Positions 35,408 through 44,544 of a stretch of DNA of 64,000 nt are shown in pieces. Below the pieces are notes generated by a model. The model searched no databases and was not told the origin of the DNA. It saw only the letters and a program-made list of their open reading frames with translations. This DNA is from Planococcus halocryophilus (GTDB taxonomy: Bacteria; Bacillota; Bacilli; Bacillales_A; Planococcaceae). The stretch spans positions 94,297-158,296 of the forward strand of contig NZ_JAKVTG010000007.1 in the NCBI RefSeq assembly GCF_022489025.1. Direction: 5' to 3'. How positions within the stretch are numbered: the stretch's first letter is position 1; every line of letters begins with the position of its first letter. The translations under genes were made by a program, and so were the position numbers.

Positions 35408-36415
35408 TTGAAAACATTATTGGAAGTGAAAAATCTAAGTGTTGAATTCAAAACAGAAGATGGAAGTGTCAGACCCCTCGACCAGGCATCTTTTCAAGTA
35501 GAAGAAGGACAAACCGTATGTATCGTTGGAGAATCCGGCAGTGGGAAAAGCGTCACCAGCTTAGCCATTATGAGGCTTTTAGAGTTTGAAAACGGAAAAA
35601 TTACAGATGGCCAAATACTGTTTGAGGGTGAAGACCTGGCGACTAAAAGCGCAGAAGAAATGAGGAAAATAAGAGGCAGTGAAATGTCGATTATTTTTCA
35701 AGAACCAATGACTGCGTTAAATCCGGTATTTACAATTGGCCAACAGCTGATGGAAGGTCTTCAATTGCATCAAGGATTTAGTAAAAAAGAAGCGTGGAAC
35801 CGATCTTGTGAGCTGCTGAATTTAGTTGGGATAAACGATGCGCAAGATCGCATGAAGCAATATGTACATGAACTATCCGGTGGAATGCGCCAGCGGGTCA
35901 TGATTGCCATTGGCTTATCGTCCAACCCTAAACTTTTGATAGCAGATGAACCAACAACTGCGCTAGATGTCACGATTGAAGCACAGATTTTGAACTTATT
36001 GACGGAGTTGAAAGACAAAATCAATATGTCGATTATTTTGATCACCCACGATATGGGTGTAGCTGCTGAAATGGCTGACTATATCGTTGTGATGTATGCA
36101 GGAAAAATCGTGGAACAAGGAACTGTTTATCAATTGTTTGACGAACCAACTCACCCCTATACTAAAGGTCTTTTGCAATCCATTCCTTCAGCTGAAGCAA
36201 CTACAGATGAAAGATTGTATTCAATCAGAGGGACAATCCCAAGCTTAAATAATCTTCCAACCGGATGCAGATTTCATCCGAGATGCGATTTCGCTACTGA
36301 TAAGTGTTTAACAGAAGTGCCACCTTTAGTTAAAGAGAATGACCGGTTGGTCGCTTGCTGGAATATAAATGATGTTTTAGAGAAAAGCCGAGGAGAGAAG
36401 GTGGAAATACTATAG
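35408..36415 (+). CDS. oppD: Oligopeptide/dipeptide ABC transporter ATPase (OppD/DppD)
   Basis: 335 residues from a TTG start (GGGAGG upstream). Walker A GESGSGKSVTS, Q-loop IFQEPMTALNPV, signature LSGGMRQRVMIAIGL, Walker B LLIADEPTTALDVT and H-loop LITHDMGVAAEMAD are intact. The C-terminal oligo_HPY part has CRFHPRC...CLTEVPPLV, the Cys pattern of Opp/Dpp ATPases that bind an iron-sulfur cluster. It energises peptide import with the next gene's product. Confidence 0.9.
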   Translation: MKTLLEVKNLSVEFKTEDGSVRPLDQASFQVEEGQTVCIVGESGSGKSVTSLAIMRLLEFENGKITDGQILFEGEDLATKSAEEMRKIRGSEMSIIFQEPMTALNPVFTIGQQLMEGLQLHQGFSKKEAWNRSCELLNLVGINDAQDRMKQYVHELSGGMRQRVMIAIGLSSNPKLLIADEPTTALDVTIEAQILNLLTELKDKINMSIILITHDMGVAAEMADYIVVMYAGKIVEQGTVYQLFDEPTHPYTKGLLQSIPSAEATTDERLYSIRGTIPSLNNLPTGCRFHPRCDFATDKCLTEVPPLVKENDRLVACWNINDVLEKSRGEKVEIL

Positions 36416-36444
36416 TAGAGAGTTAAATTAGAGGGGGCTATAGC

Positions 36445-37464
36445 ATGATTGACAGTGTGGAAGTAAAGCTAAGGTTGGATGATACACAGAATCAGAAAAA
36501 AATTATTTTAAAAGCGGATCATATAAAAAAATATTTCCCTGTTAAATCTGGGATTTTGAGCAGAGAAGTAAAATACGTCAAAGCAGTCGATGATATTTCT
36601 TTGGAAATATTTGAAGGGGAGACGTTCTCATTGGTTGGGGAATCCGGGTCTGGTAAATCGACATTAGGCCGAGCCTTGTTAAGGATTCAGGAACCTGATG
36701 AGGGAACCATTTCCTTTGATGGTAAGGATATTACCGCCATGAATAGACAACAAATGAAAGACGTTAGAAAGGATATGCAGGTCATCTATCAAGATCCTTT
36801 CGGCTCGTTAAACCCAAGAATGAAAGTTATCGACTTAATAGCAGAGCCTCTGGATATTAATAATTTATATAGAGGAAAGGAGAGAGTGGAACGGGTAATC
36901 GAGTTAATGGAATTGGTAGGTTTAGATCCAAGTAGACGAAATCGTTATTCCCATGAATTTTCAGGCGGACAAAGGCAGCGGATAGGAATTGCCAGAGCCA
37001 TAGCGTTAAATCCGAAGTTTATCTTAGCGGATGAAGCAGTATCCGCATTAGACGTGTCTGTTCAAGCACAAGTAGTGAATTTAATGAAAGATTTACAAAA
37101 AGAATTAGGACTCACGTATCTATTCATAGCCCATGGATTAAACATTGTCCGCTATATTTCAGATCGTGTTGGGGTGATGTATTTAGGTAAATTGGTTGAA
37201 GTCGGAAATGTAGAAGATATCTACAGTAGACCGGCGCATCCCTATACAAATGCTCTTATTCAGACCAATCCAAATCCAAATCCAAGATCGAGAAGGGAGA
37301 AATTGATATTAAAAGGTGAAATACCTTCGCCTTCCAATCCGCCATCGGGATGTAGATTCCACACTAGATGTCCGATTGCTAGTGACAAGTGCAAAGAAGT
37401 TTCTCCAGAGTTAAGAGAAATTTTACCAGGAAGATTAGTCGCGTGTCATTATCCATTGATTTAG
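36445..37464 (+). CDS. oppF: Oligopeptide/dipeptide ABC transporter ATPase (OppF/DppF)
   Basis: 339 residues. Walker A GESGSGKSTLG, Q-loop IYQDPFGSLNPRMKV, signature FSGGQRQRIGIARAI, Walker B FILADEAVSALDVS and H-loop FIAHGLNIVRYIS (Gly where most have Asp after His). The C-terminal GCRFHTRCPIAS...C motif is present. The second ATPase of the peptide importer. It follows OppD after 29 bases. Confidence 0.9.
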   Translation: MIDSVEVKLRLDDTQNQKKIILKADHIKKYFPVKSGILSREVKYVKAVDDISLEIFEGETFSLVGESGSGKSTLGRALLRIQEPDEGTISFDGKDITAMNRQQMKDVRKDMQVIYQDPFGSLNPRMKVIDLIAEPLDINNLYRGKERVERVIELMELVGLDPSRRNRYSHEFSGGQRQRIGIARAIALNPKFILADEAVSALDVSVQAQVVNLMKDLQKELGLTYLFIAHGLNIVRYISDRVGVMYLGKLVEVGNVEDIYSRPAHPYTNALIQTNPNPNPRSRREKLILKGEIPSPSNPPSGCRFHTRCPIASDKCKEVSPELREILPGRLVACHYPLI

Positions 37465-37500
37465 AAATACAAAATAAAAAATAAGAGGAGCTAATATTAC

Positions 37501-38724
37501 ATGAAAAAGACGGAATATTCAAACTCGAATAAAAAGAATTACGATGGATACAAATCCTTTCAGTACTTGGAAAGTGGGGTAGACTACCAGGAATATAAAT
37601 TAGCAAAAGAAATAGGCCGTGTACCCGCGTATACATATCCGGTCAGTGAAGATCAGGAAGAAATCGTACAGGGAATTCTCGCAGAAGAAAATATTGTATC
37701 GATGCACGAACATACTTTTGTTACACCTGAAAATGTTAATGAATTTTATGAGTTCAGAAGACAGGGGCGTGATTGGACAGGTTATGAAGCATTAAGCATT
37801 TCAGGTTTAGACGTTATTTTTGAAAACTTCATGGATGGTACAGCCATGATCACATCCCAAGCAGGGTGGAAGTGGAATGATGTTATTCATGACCTTGGAA
37901 TTCGGATGAGTGATATTGAGCATCAGGACATGGTATTTATGGCCAAGCGTATAGATGATTTATACCGCGCTAAGAAAGAAGGGAAAATCGCCTTTGTTGG
38001 CGCATTAGAGTCTTGTTCTATGATCGAAAATGAGTTGGACCGATTGGATATTTTATATGGATTTGGGATTCGGACGATGGGTGTAGTTTATTCTGAAGCA
38101 AATATGCTTGGCTCAGGGTTAAGAGAACCAAATGACAGTGGGTTATCAGTATTTGGTAAACAAGCCGTCCACCGGATGAATAAGCTGGGAATCACGATTG
38201 ATGTATCCCATTCCGGAGACAAAACAGCACTGGATACAATTGAAACAAGTTCTAAGCCAGTAACGATCAACCATGCTGGTGCGCGAGCTTTATGGGATAC
38301 GAGACGTATGAAGCCAGATGATGTCATCAAAGCTTGTGCTGCAAGAGGCGGAGTGATTGCTATCGAAGCTGCGCCACATTCCACAGTGACAAAAAATCAT
38401 CCGAGACACAATATTGAATCGTTTATGGAACATTTCGAATACACGGCAAATCTGGTTGGGATTGAACATGTTGCTTTTGGTCCTGATACATTGTTTGGGG
38501 ACCATGTTGGGTTACATGATTTATTGTCAGGAAAATTATCGATCAAGAGTTCACAAAAAGATGATTTGGAGCGAGTGGAATACGTAGAAGGAATTGAAAA
38601 CCCTGCTGAGAGTTTTCCGAACATTATTCGTTGGTTAGTTAAACACGGTTACAGTCATGAAGACATCAAAAAGGTAATTGGAACGAATATTTTCAGAGTG
38701 TTGAAAGAAACATGGGCAAAATAA
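37501..38724 (+). CDS. Membrane (renal) dipeptidase family metallopeptidase
   Basis: 407 residues, peptidase family M19. Zinc-ligand regions are visible: SMHEHTF near the N-terminus, GALESCSMIEN, DVSHSGDKTALDTIE, TINHAGARALWDTRR and HVAFGPDTLFGDH. It hydrolyses dipeptides, including ones with D-residues in some members. No signal peptide, so it probably acts in the cytosol on imported dipeptides. It is the first enzyme gene in the operon, between the ATPases and the binding protein. Confidence 0.85.
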   Translation: MKKTEYSNSNKKNYDGYKSFQYLESGVDYQEYKLAKEIGRVPAYTYPVSEDQEEIVQGILAEENIVSMHEHTFVTPENVNEFYEFRRQGRDWTGYEALSISGLDVIFENFMDGTAMITSQAGWKWNDVIHDLGIRMSDIEHQDMVFMAKRIDDLYRAKKEGKIAFVGALESCSMIENELDRLDILYGFGIRTMGVVYSEANMLGSGLREPNDSGLSVFGKQAVHRMNKLGITIDVSHSGDKTALDTIETSSKPVTINHAGARALWDTRRMKPDDVIKACAARGGVIAIEAAPHSTVTKNHPRHNIESFMEHFEYTANLVGIEHVAFGPDTLFGDHVGLHDLLSGKLSIKSSQKDDLERVEYVEGIENPAESFPNIIRWLVKHGYSHEDIKKVIGTNIFRVLKETWAK

Positions 38725-38742
38725 CTTTAAAAAGGGGGAAAC

Positions 38743-40368
38743 ATGATGAAAAGTAAATTAGCGACGCTATTAATGGTGTTTATATTATTCATTGCCGGTT
38801 GCTCTAGTGATACAAATACTTCGGGTGAATCATCAAGTGGTGGGAAAGAAACAGAAGGTGTCAGCAAAGGTGGAAATGTATCCATTCCAATCGTGGGCGA
38901 CCCAATTTTTAATCCGTGGCATCCCAATGCCTATGCTGAATCCAACCTCGTAAACCGTGTTTTATTCCAGGGTCTTACAAAACCTGGACTTGATAATTTG
39001 CCGGTAGGAAATTTAGCTGAAGAATGGACAACATCTGAAGATGGTTTGGTTTGGACATTTAAATTGAAAGAAGGCGTCAAATGGCACGATGGTGAAGAAT
39101 TTACGGCAGAAGATGTGGCTTTCACATTTAACGATCTAGTATTAAATGCTTCATTAGGGTCAAACGGTGCTTCTAACTATAAAGCATTGGATAAAGTAGT
39201 AGAAGTCGATGACTATACAGTGGAATTCCACTTGAAGAGTCCATTCGCATCTTTGCCGGCATACTTGGCATTCAACTCGGAAATTCTTCCGGCACATAAG
39301 TTTGAAGGTGTGGAAGATCCATGGGAATTCACGGATTTCAATAAAGAAAATCCAGTTGGAATTGGTTCATTTAAAATGGGTGAATATATTTCAGGTCAAA
39401 GTTTAAAACTTGTTAAAAATGCTGAATATCATAATGGTGAACCGAACCTAGATTCTGTTACATTTAAGATTTTGCCAGATGTAAACACTCAAATTGCCCA
39501 AGCATTGAGCAATGAGCTGGATATTTTCGTGCTGGAAGATAAATCGTCATTAGCAAGAATTGAACAAGCGGAAAATATTGAATTAGTAACAGCAGATATT
39601 ACACGCTATTTCTGGATTTCGTTGGATATGGAAAATCCGAAATTCCAGGATGTAAAAGTAAGACAGGCTATGCTTCACGCAATTGATAGAGAAACCATTA
39701 TCGATTCTGTGCTAGAAGGTTACGGAGAAATTGCAAATGCTGCTATCACACCAGATCAAAAGCAATACTTTAATGAAGATTTAAAGACATATGAGTTTGA
39801 CCCAGAAAAGTCTAAACAACTATTAAAAGAAGCTGGTTGGGAAGATACAGATGGTGATGGAATCCTTGATAAAGATGGAGAAGACTTTACATTCCAATTT
39901 GACATTGCACTTCAAGGAGATCTCGAACAAATTGCTGTATTGGTTCAGCAATACCTTAAGGATGTTGGGTTTGATGTTGAACTTAACACGATGGAATGGA
40001 ATGCAATGATTCAAAAGAACATTATCGATCGTGATTTTGACATGATCCTCAACTGGTGGTCATACCCATCCGATCCTGATATTTATGCACAATACCACTC
40101 AAGTAACGCGGGGACAGGAAACAATATCCCAGGATACCAAAGTGAAGAATTGGATAAATTGCTGGAAAAAGGACAATCTACAAGTGACCCGGATGAGCGG
40201 GCTGTAGTATATGACGAAGTACAGGAATATATGGCTGAGAACTTACCTTATATCTACTTATGGTATCCAAAAGAATTAAGTATTCGCAGTAATAGATTGT
40301 CTAATGTTCCAGATATGTATGTAGGTGGTGCCCTGCACTATATCTACGAATGGTCTGTAACAGAATAA
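38743..40368 (+). CDS. oppA: Peptide ABC transporter substrate-binding lipoprotein
   Basis: 541 residues. Signal peptide with lipobox IAGC, then family-5 solute-binding protein (NPWHPNAYAESNLVNRVLFQGL, WTFKLKEGVKWHDGEEFTAEDVAFTF, DVKVRQAMLHAIDRETIID). It captures peptides outside the membrane. Two ATGs adjoin (38743, 38746); the second has the better distance to GGGGG. Next genes are the two permeases. Confidence 0.9.
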   Translation: MMKSKLATLLMVFILFIAGCSSDTNTSGESSSGGKETEGVSKGGNVSIPIVGDPIFNPWHPNAYAESNLVNRVLFQGLTKPGLDNLPVGNLAEEWTTSEDGLVWTFKLKEGVKWHDGEEFTAEDVAFTFNDLVLNASLGSNGASNYKALDKVVEVDDYTVEFHLKSPFASLPAYLAFNSEILPAHKFEGVEDPWEFTDFNKENPVGIGSFKMGEYISGQSLKLVKNAEYHNGEPNLDSVTFKILPDVNTQIAQALSNELDIFVLEDKSSLARIEQAENIELVTADITRYFWISLDMENPKFQDVKVRQAMLHAIDRETIIDSVLEGYGEIANAAITPDQKQYFNEDLKTYEFDPEKSKQLLKEAGWEDTDGDGILDKDGEDFTFQFDIALQGDLEQIAVLVQQYLKDVGFDVELNTMEWNAMIQKNIIDRDFDMILNWWSYPSDPDIYAQYHSSNAGTGNNIPGYQSEELDKLLEKGQSTSDPDERAVVYDEVQEYMAENLPYIYLWYPKELSIRSNRLSNVPDMYVGGALHYIYEWSVTE

Positions 40369-40445
40369 TCCCTATAAGGTAAGGCTGATCTACTTCTTAG
40401 GCAGTAGATCAGCCCCTCTTATGAAGGAAAGAAGGTGCATAGTGA

Positions 40446-41381
40446 ATGCTTCAATTCTTGATAAAGCGTTTTGGGCAATCTGTGATTTTAATCTTAATCG
40501 TAACCCTAATTACATTCTTTTTAATAAATTTAGCCCCGGGTGGACCTGCATCAATGATGCGAATGGATGCGACAGCGGAAGAAAGAGCGGCACTTTCTGA
40601 AAGATTGGGGTTAAATGATCCAATTCCAGTCAGGTATGGGAAGTGGTTGGGAGACGCGGTCCAAGGAGATTTAGGTCCTTCATTATCAAGTGGGCAACCA
40701 GTTATGGACCGAATTGTAGAGCGGTTTCCGCATACGTTAAAATTAGCTTTTTGGACAATTATATTCTCAGTGATTATTGGTGTGGTATTAGGAATTATTT
40801 CTGCCCGCAATAGGAATACCTGGCGAGATCATACGATAAACTTTGGCAGTGTAATCGGTTTATCCATTCCTTCTTTTTGGTTAGCGATTATGTTGATCTT
40901 GTTATTTTCTGTTCAATTACAATGGCTTCCTTCTGCTGGAACTGGAGAAGGATTTGTTGGCCAGTTCAAGTCAATGATCATGCCGGTCATTATTTTATCT
41001 ACTGCTACCTTACCCACAATAGTCAGATTTACACGTTCCTCAATGTTAGAGGTAGTATCACAAAACTATGTTAGAACCGCTCGGGCAAAAGGCATGAAAG
41101 AAAAAACAGTTATTTATTCGCATGCACTCCGCAATGCGTTGATCCCAGTTATTTCGATCATCGGTGTTTTGATTCCGAGATTGTTAAGTGGCACGGTAAT
41201 TGTAGAATCGGTATTCGGCTGGCCTGGAATGGGAAGGCTGATTGTAGAGGCAGCTCAATCCCGTGATTATAACTTGGTGATGGGCGTCACGGTAGTTGCC
41301 ACAGTCCTTGTGATATTTAGTAATTTTATAGTTGATATCATTTATTCCAAAGTTGATCCTAGAGTGAAAAATATCGGATAA
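40446..41381 (+). CDS. oppB: Peptide ABC transporter permease, OppB/DppB type
   Basis: 311 residues, about six transmembrane helices. Typical N-terminus (FLIKRFGQSVILILIVTLITFFLINLAPGGP) and binding-protein-dependent permease loop (NYVRTARAKGMKEKTVIYSHALRNALIPV). RBS GGAAAGAAGG. It pairs with the following OppC-type permease. Confidence 0.9.
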   Translation: MLQFLIKRFGQSVILILIVTLITFFLINLAPGGPASMMRMDATAEERAALSERLGLNDPIPVRYGKWLGDAVQGDLGPSLSSGQPVMDRIVERFPHTLKLAFWTIIFSVIIGVVLGIISARNRNTWRDHTINFGSVIGLSIPSFWLAIMLILLFSVQLQWLPSAGTGEGFVGQFKSMIMPVIILSTATLPTIVRFTRSSMLEVVSQNYVRTARAKGMKEKTVIYSHALRNALIPVISIIGVLIPRLLSGTVIVESVFGWPGMGRLIVEAAQSRDYNLVMGVTVVATVLVIFSNFIVDIIYSKVDPRVKNIG

Positions 41382-41425
41382 ATTAACCTGAAATGTATAG
41401 GCAGTTTTTTGTAGGAGGTATGAAG

Positions 41426-42313
41426 ATGAGTGAGTTGACCCAAGAGGGAGTCGCAAAGTTACCAATTCAAGAAAGAGGTTTTATAAACTTTTTTAGAAAA
41501 TTGGCCAAGAATAAGATTGCTTTTATTTCGTTCGTTTTTTTACTGCTTGTTCATTTAGGTGTATTTTTGGGTCAATTCGTTTGGACGATTAGTCCAGAAT
41601 CTGTGGATCCGGCCAACTCATTAGCCAGTTGGACATCTGAACATCCACTAGGAACGGATGATTTAGGAAGAGATGTACTTGCCAGATTAATGTATGGCGG
41701 GCAAATCACATTGCTTGTCGGTTTTTTCTCCATGGTTTTTACCGTTTTAGTGGGTGGCATTATTGGTGCTGTGGCAGGCTTTTTTGGAGGCTGGATCGAT
41801 ATTATCTTAATGCGATTCACGGAAGCTATGATGTCTATTCCTAACTTTTTCCTAGCCTTGGTAGCCTTGACTGTATTAGGGAAGAGCCCATTCATGGTAA
41901 TCCTCGTTATCGCATTTACTTCATGGATGGAGATTGCTCGAGTTGTTTATGGAGAAACGTTGAAATGGAAAGAAAGTGAATTTGTTGAAGCCTCTAAGAC
42001 AATGGGGTCTAATGCTATGCGGACCTTATTCAAGCACATTGTTCCTCAAATCATTCCAACAATCATTATTGCGAGTACATTGGGAATAGCGTGGGCGATT
42101 TTAACTGAGAGTGCTATTAGCTATTTAGGATTAGGTATTCAGCCACCAACCGCTACTTGGGGGAATATGTTGCAAAATGCACAGCAATATATTTGGACGG
42201 CACCTATTTTAGGCGTATTGCCTGGCCTCTCTATTACTCTAGTAGTACTTGCTTATAATTTCCTTGGAGATGGATTGCGTGATTTACTAGATCCAAAACA
42301 TCATAAAAAGTAA
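41426..42313 (+). CDS. oppC: Peptide ABC transporter permease, OppC/DppC type
   Basis: About 295 residues. The ATG at 41426 is chosen because AGGAGG is seven bases upstream; upstream ATGs at 41393 and 41420 are less well placed. Motifs: HPLGTDDLGRDVLARLMYGGQ and the permease loop ESEFVEASKTMGSNAMRTLFKHIVPQIIPT. It completes the Opp/Dpp importer (A, B, C, D, F all present in the operon). Confidence 0.9.
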   Translation: MSELTQEGVAKLPIQERGFINFFRKLAKNKIAFISFVFLLLVHLGVFLGQFVWTISPESVDPANSLASWTSEHPLGTDDLGRDVLARLMYGGQITLLVGFFSMVFTVLVGGIIGAVAGFFGGWIDIILMRFTEAMMSIPNFFLALVALTVLGKSPFMVILVIAFTSWMEIARVVYGETLKWKESEFVEASKTMGSNAMRTLFKHIVPQIIPTIIIASTLGIAWAILTESAISYLGLGIQPPTATWGNMLQNAQQYIWTAPILGVLPGLSITLVVLAYNFLGDGLRDLLDPKHHKK

Positions 42314-42327
42314 AGGGAGATGACAAG

Positions 42328-43194
42328 GTGATTAAAAAGATTAACGATTGTGATTTGTACTATGAAATACATGGGGATGCGACGTCAGAAGAAGCAATCT
42401 TTTTCATTCATGGTGGCCCGGGGCTAGGTGATTGTAGAGGAGATGTTCAAACGTTTAGCGACTTTGCTCCGGCATACCAAAAAGTATTTCTAGACATGAG
42501 AGGTTCCGGGAGATCAGGTGATGTCCAGCCCTTTTCACATGAGCAATGGATTCAAGACATTGATTCATTACGGCAAGAACTCGGCTTTCAAAAGATTATT
42601 TTACATGGCACTTCATACGGAGGGTTCATTGTGCAGGAATATGCATTGAAATTCCCAGAAAACACACAGTCTGTAGTTTTGAATGTGACTGCTCCTGACA
42701 ATCGACATCATTTTGCGGCTATTGAAAATGCAGTGAATAGTGACAAGACGAAGATTGGGCCAGAAGATTTAGTTCGATTATTTGAAGGGAAAGTCGAATC
42801 TGATGAAGACTTTAAATACTTATATGATGGCATAGTATCTTTATATACAATAAATCAAAATATCGAAGAACAACAGGAAAAAGTAAATCAAATCTATTAT
42901 CACTTTGAAACACATAATGCGGCCTTTAATACTTGTCTGATTGATTTTGACTTAAAAGAGCAGTTATCAAAAATCTCTACGCCTGCTTTAGTGACAGCCG
43001 GTAAAAGAGACTGGATTATTCCACCAGAATATTCAAAGTTGATAGCAGATCGCATACTGAACTCGACATATATTGTATTTGAAAACTATGGTCATGCTTT
43101 GGTTAGAGAACAAAGTGAAGTCTATAAAGAATATTTATTGAACTTTATCGAAGGGAAATTATCCGATAAAGAGATTCGGGAAAATATCGCTTAG
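42328..43194 (+). CDS. Alpha/beta hydrolase, proline iminopeptidase-like (copy 1)
   Basis: 288 residues from a GTG (GGGAG upstream). HGGPGLGDCRGD oxyanion motif, nucleophile Ser in GTSYGGFIVQEYA, acid Asp in GKRDWIIPP and His in NYGHALV: the pattern of S33 prolyl aminopeptidases, which release N-terminal proline from peptides. Its place after a peptide importer and a dipeptidase supports that role. Its paralogue follows after 10 bases. Confidence 0.8.
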   Translation: MIKKINDCDLYYEIHGDATSEEAIFFIHGGPGLGDCRGDVQTFSDFAPAYQKVFLDMRGSGRSGDVQPFSHEQWIQDIDSLRQELGFQKIILHGTSYGGFIVQEYALKFPENTQSVVLNVTAPDNRHHFAAIENAVNSDKTKIGPEDLVRLFEGKVESDEDFKYLYDGIVSLYTINQNIEEQQEKVNQIYYHFETHNAAFNTCLIDFDLKEQLSKISTPALVTAGKRDWIIPPEYSKLIADRILNSTYIVFENYGHALVREQSEVYKEYLLNFIEGKLSDKEIRENIA

Positions 43195-43204
43195 GAGGGA
43201 AAGC

Positions 43205-44047
43205 ATGCGAGTAACATTGAATGAGTGTGAAATCTATTATGAAATCCATGGCAAGGAAGATGGAGAAACTATCTTCTTTATCCATGGTGGACCAGGGATG
43301 AGCGACTCCAGGGGAGATGTATCTGCATTTTCTGCTCTTGGAGACCAGTACAAATTGGTGTTCATGGACATGAGAGGCTCGGGACGTTCTGAAGAAAAAG
43401 GTCCTTATACACATGAACAATGGATAGATGATATTGATGCACTGCGGGAGTATTTGGAAATCGAGAAACTACACATACTTGGCGGGAGTTACGGAGGATA
43501 TCTAACAATGGAGTATGCATTGAAGTATCAAAAATACCTTCAATCAATTACATTAAGAGATACGGCTGCGAACGACAAGTATAACTACATATCAATTGAT
43601 AAGGCTTTAGCTAGTAATCTTCCAGGTATAGATGAGGAAATGTTAACTCGCTTATTTGGCGGAGAGGTAAGGTCGAACGAAGAATTTAAAGAAATGATTC
43701 GAGCCATTCTGCCTTTATATACGGTAGAAGATACCGGCAACAATGAAGCCAAGCTAAATAATATTTATTGGCATTATGAAACACATAATTTCGCTTTTAG
43801 TACGAATAAGAAAATGTATAACATTAGCGATCGACTAAGCGAAATCAAAGTGCCAACATTAATAACAGTCGGCATTCATGATTGGGTTACACCACTAGAA
43901 TGCTCTGAGGAACTTGCTGAAAAAATTCCAAACAATAAATTTGTTAAATTTGAAAATAGCGGTCATTCTCCTCATCAAGAAGAGAATGAGGCATACATCA
44001 AGTTATTGCGGGTACATTTAGCTGCCAACCTCATAAGCCTGAAATGA
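43205..44047 (+). CDS. Alpha/beta hydrolase, proline iminopeptidase-like (copy 2)
   Basis: 280 residues, about half identical by eye to the preceding gene product and surely a tandem duplicate. HGGPGMSDSRGD, nucleophile in GGSYGGYLTMEYA, Asp in GIHDWVTP and His in NSGHSPHQ. The GIHDWVTP and GGSYGG segments are closer to the classical S33 pattern than in copy 1, so the two may have diverged in substrate. Last gene of the operon, with a strong terminator after it. Confidence 0.8.
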   Translation: MRVTLNECEIYYEIHGKEDGETIFFIHGGPGMSDSRGDVSAFSALGDQYKLVFMDMRGSGRSEEKGPYTHEQWIDDIDALREYLEIEKLHILGGSYGGYLTMEYALKYQKYLQSITLRDTAANDKYNYISIDKALASNLPGIDEEMLTRLFGGEVRSNEEFKEMIRAILPLYTVEDTGNNEAKLNNIYWHYETHNFAFSTNKKMYNISDRLSEIKVPTLITVGIHDWVTPLECSEELAEKIPNNKFVKFENSGHSPHQEENEAYIKLLRVHLAANLISLK

Positions 44048-44084
44048 ACATTTTTAAGTCTAGTTATCTCATCGTATCTAGTTA

Positions 44085-44135
44085 AAAAGGCTGTCCCTTA
44101 AAGTCATTTCTTTGACTTTGGGGGACAGCCTTTTC
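44085..44135 (+). terminator. Terminator of the peptide-use operon
   Basis: AAAAGGCTGTCCC with GGGACAGCCTTTT, and the inner AAAGTCA/TGACTTT pair, in one long stem. Confidence 0.9.
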
Positions 44136-44214
44136 TTGAACTTGCTATAACTAATCGAGGTTAATCTGTACTGTGTTTTACAACAAGATAATACGGCTAA
44201 GTAAATAAAATCAC

Positions 44215-44370
44215 GTCCTAGGGGAAGGGAAAATCTAAACGATTCCGACAATACGCTATAATTTATATCATATACATTGCTGCACCCGCTGCATCTATAT
44301 TATTGGTGTGTTTTTTTCGTATTATTCATCTGTATAAATTGTGTGGGAATTGTTTCGCTCCCAGGGAAGC
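44215..44370. mobile_element. MITE-like palindromic element, copy 1
   Basis: A ~156-bp non-coding element with imperfect ~20-base terminal inverted repeats: left GTCCTAGGGGAAGGGAAAAT, right end (read inward) CCCTGGGAGCGAAACAATTC. It matches the element at 62153 base for base over long stretches (ATAAATTGTGTGGGAATTG; TTTCGCTCCCAGGGAAGC). There is no transposase. Its right end abuts the ROK remnant. Confidence 0.75.
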
Positions 44371-44525
44371 AATTTATCTTGCCGGAAGTTCGTAACACTA
44401 TTAAAGCATCAGCACTGACGCCTGCTGCAAGCGAGACGACAGTGGAAATCTCCAAACTAGGAGACGATGCAACATTAATCGGCGCCGTCACTTTACTATT
44501 AGTGGACGTTTTTGAACTAACATAA
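44371..44525 (+). pseudogene. C-terminal remnant of a ROK-family protein
   Basis: About 50 codons in frame to a stop (FILPEVRNTIKASAL, then VEISKLGDDATLIGAVTLLLVDVF) look like the extreme C-terminus of ROK regulators/kinases, where LGDDATLIGA is a conserved closing motif. Nothing upstream continues the protein: the MITE-like element cuts it. A galM gene follows 19 bases on, so the lost gene was probably a sugar-responsive ROK regulator (XylR/NagC type) upstream of galM. Confidence 0.65.
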
Positions 44526-44544
44526 AAGAGAGGATGAACAGAAC

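Noticed and set aside
44277..44370. Codons upstream of the ROK remnant as a real N-terminus
   Set aside because: This part is the MITE-like element, which is shared with 62153 and is not coding.
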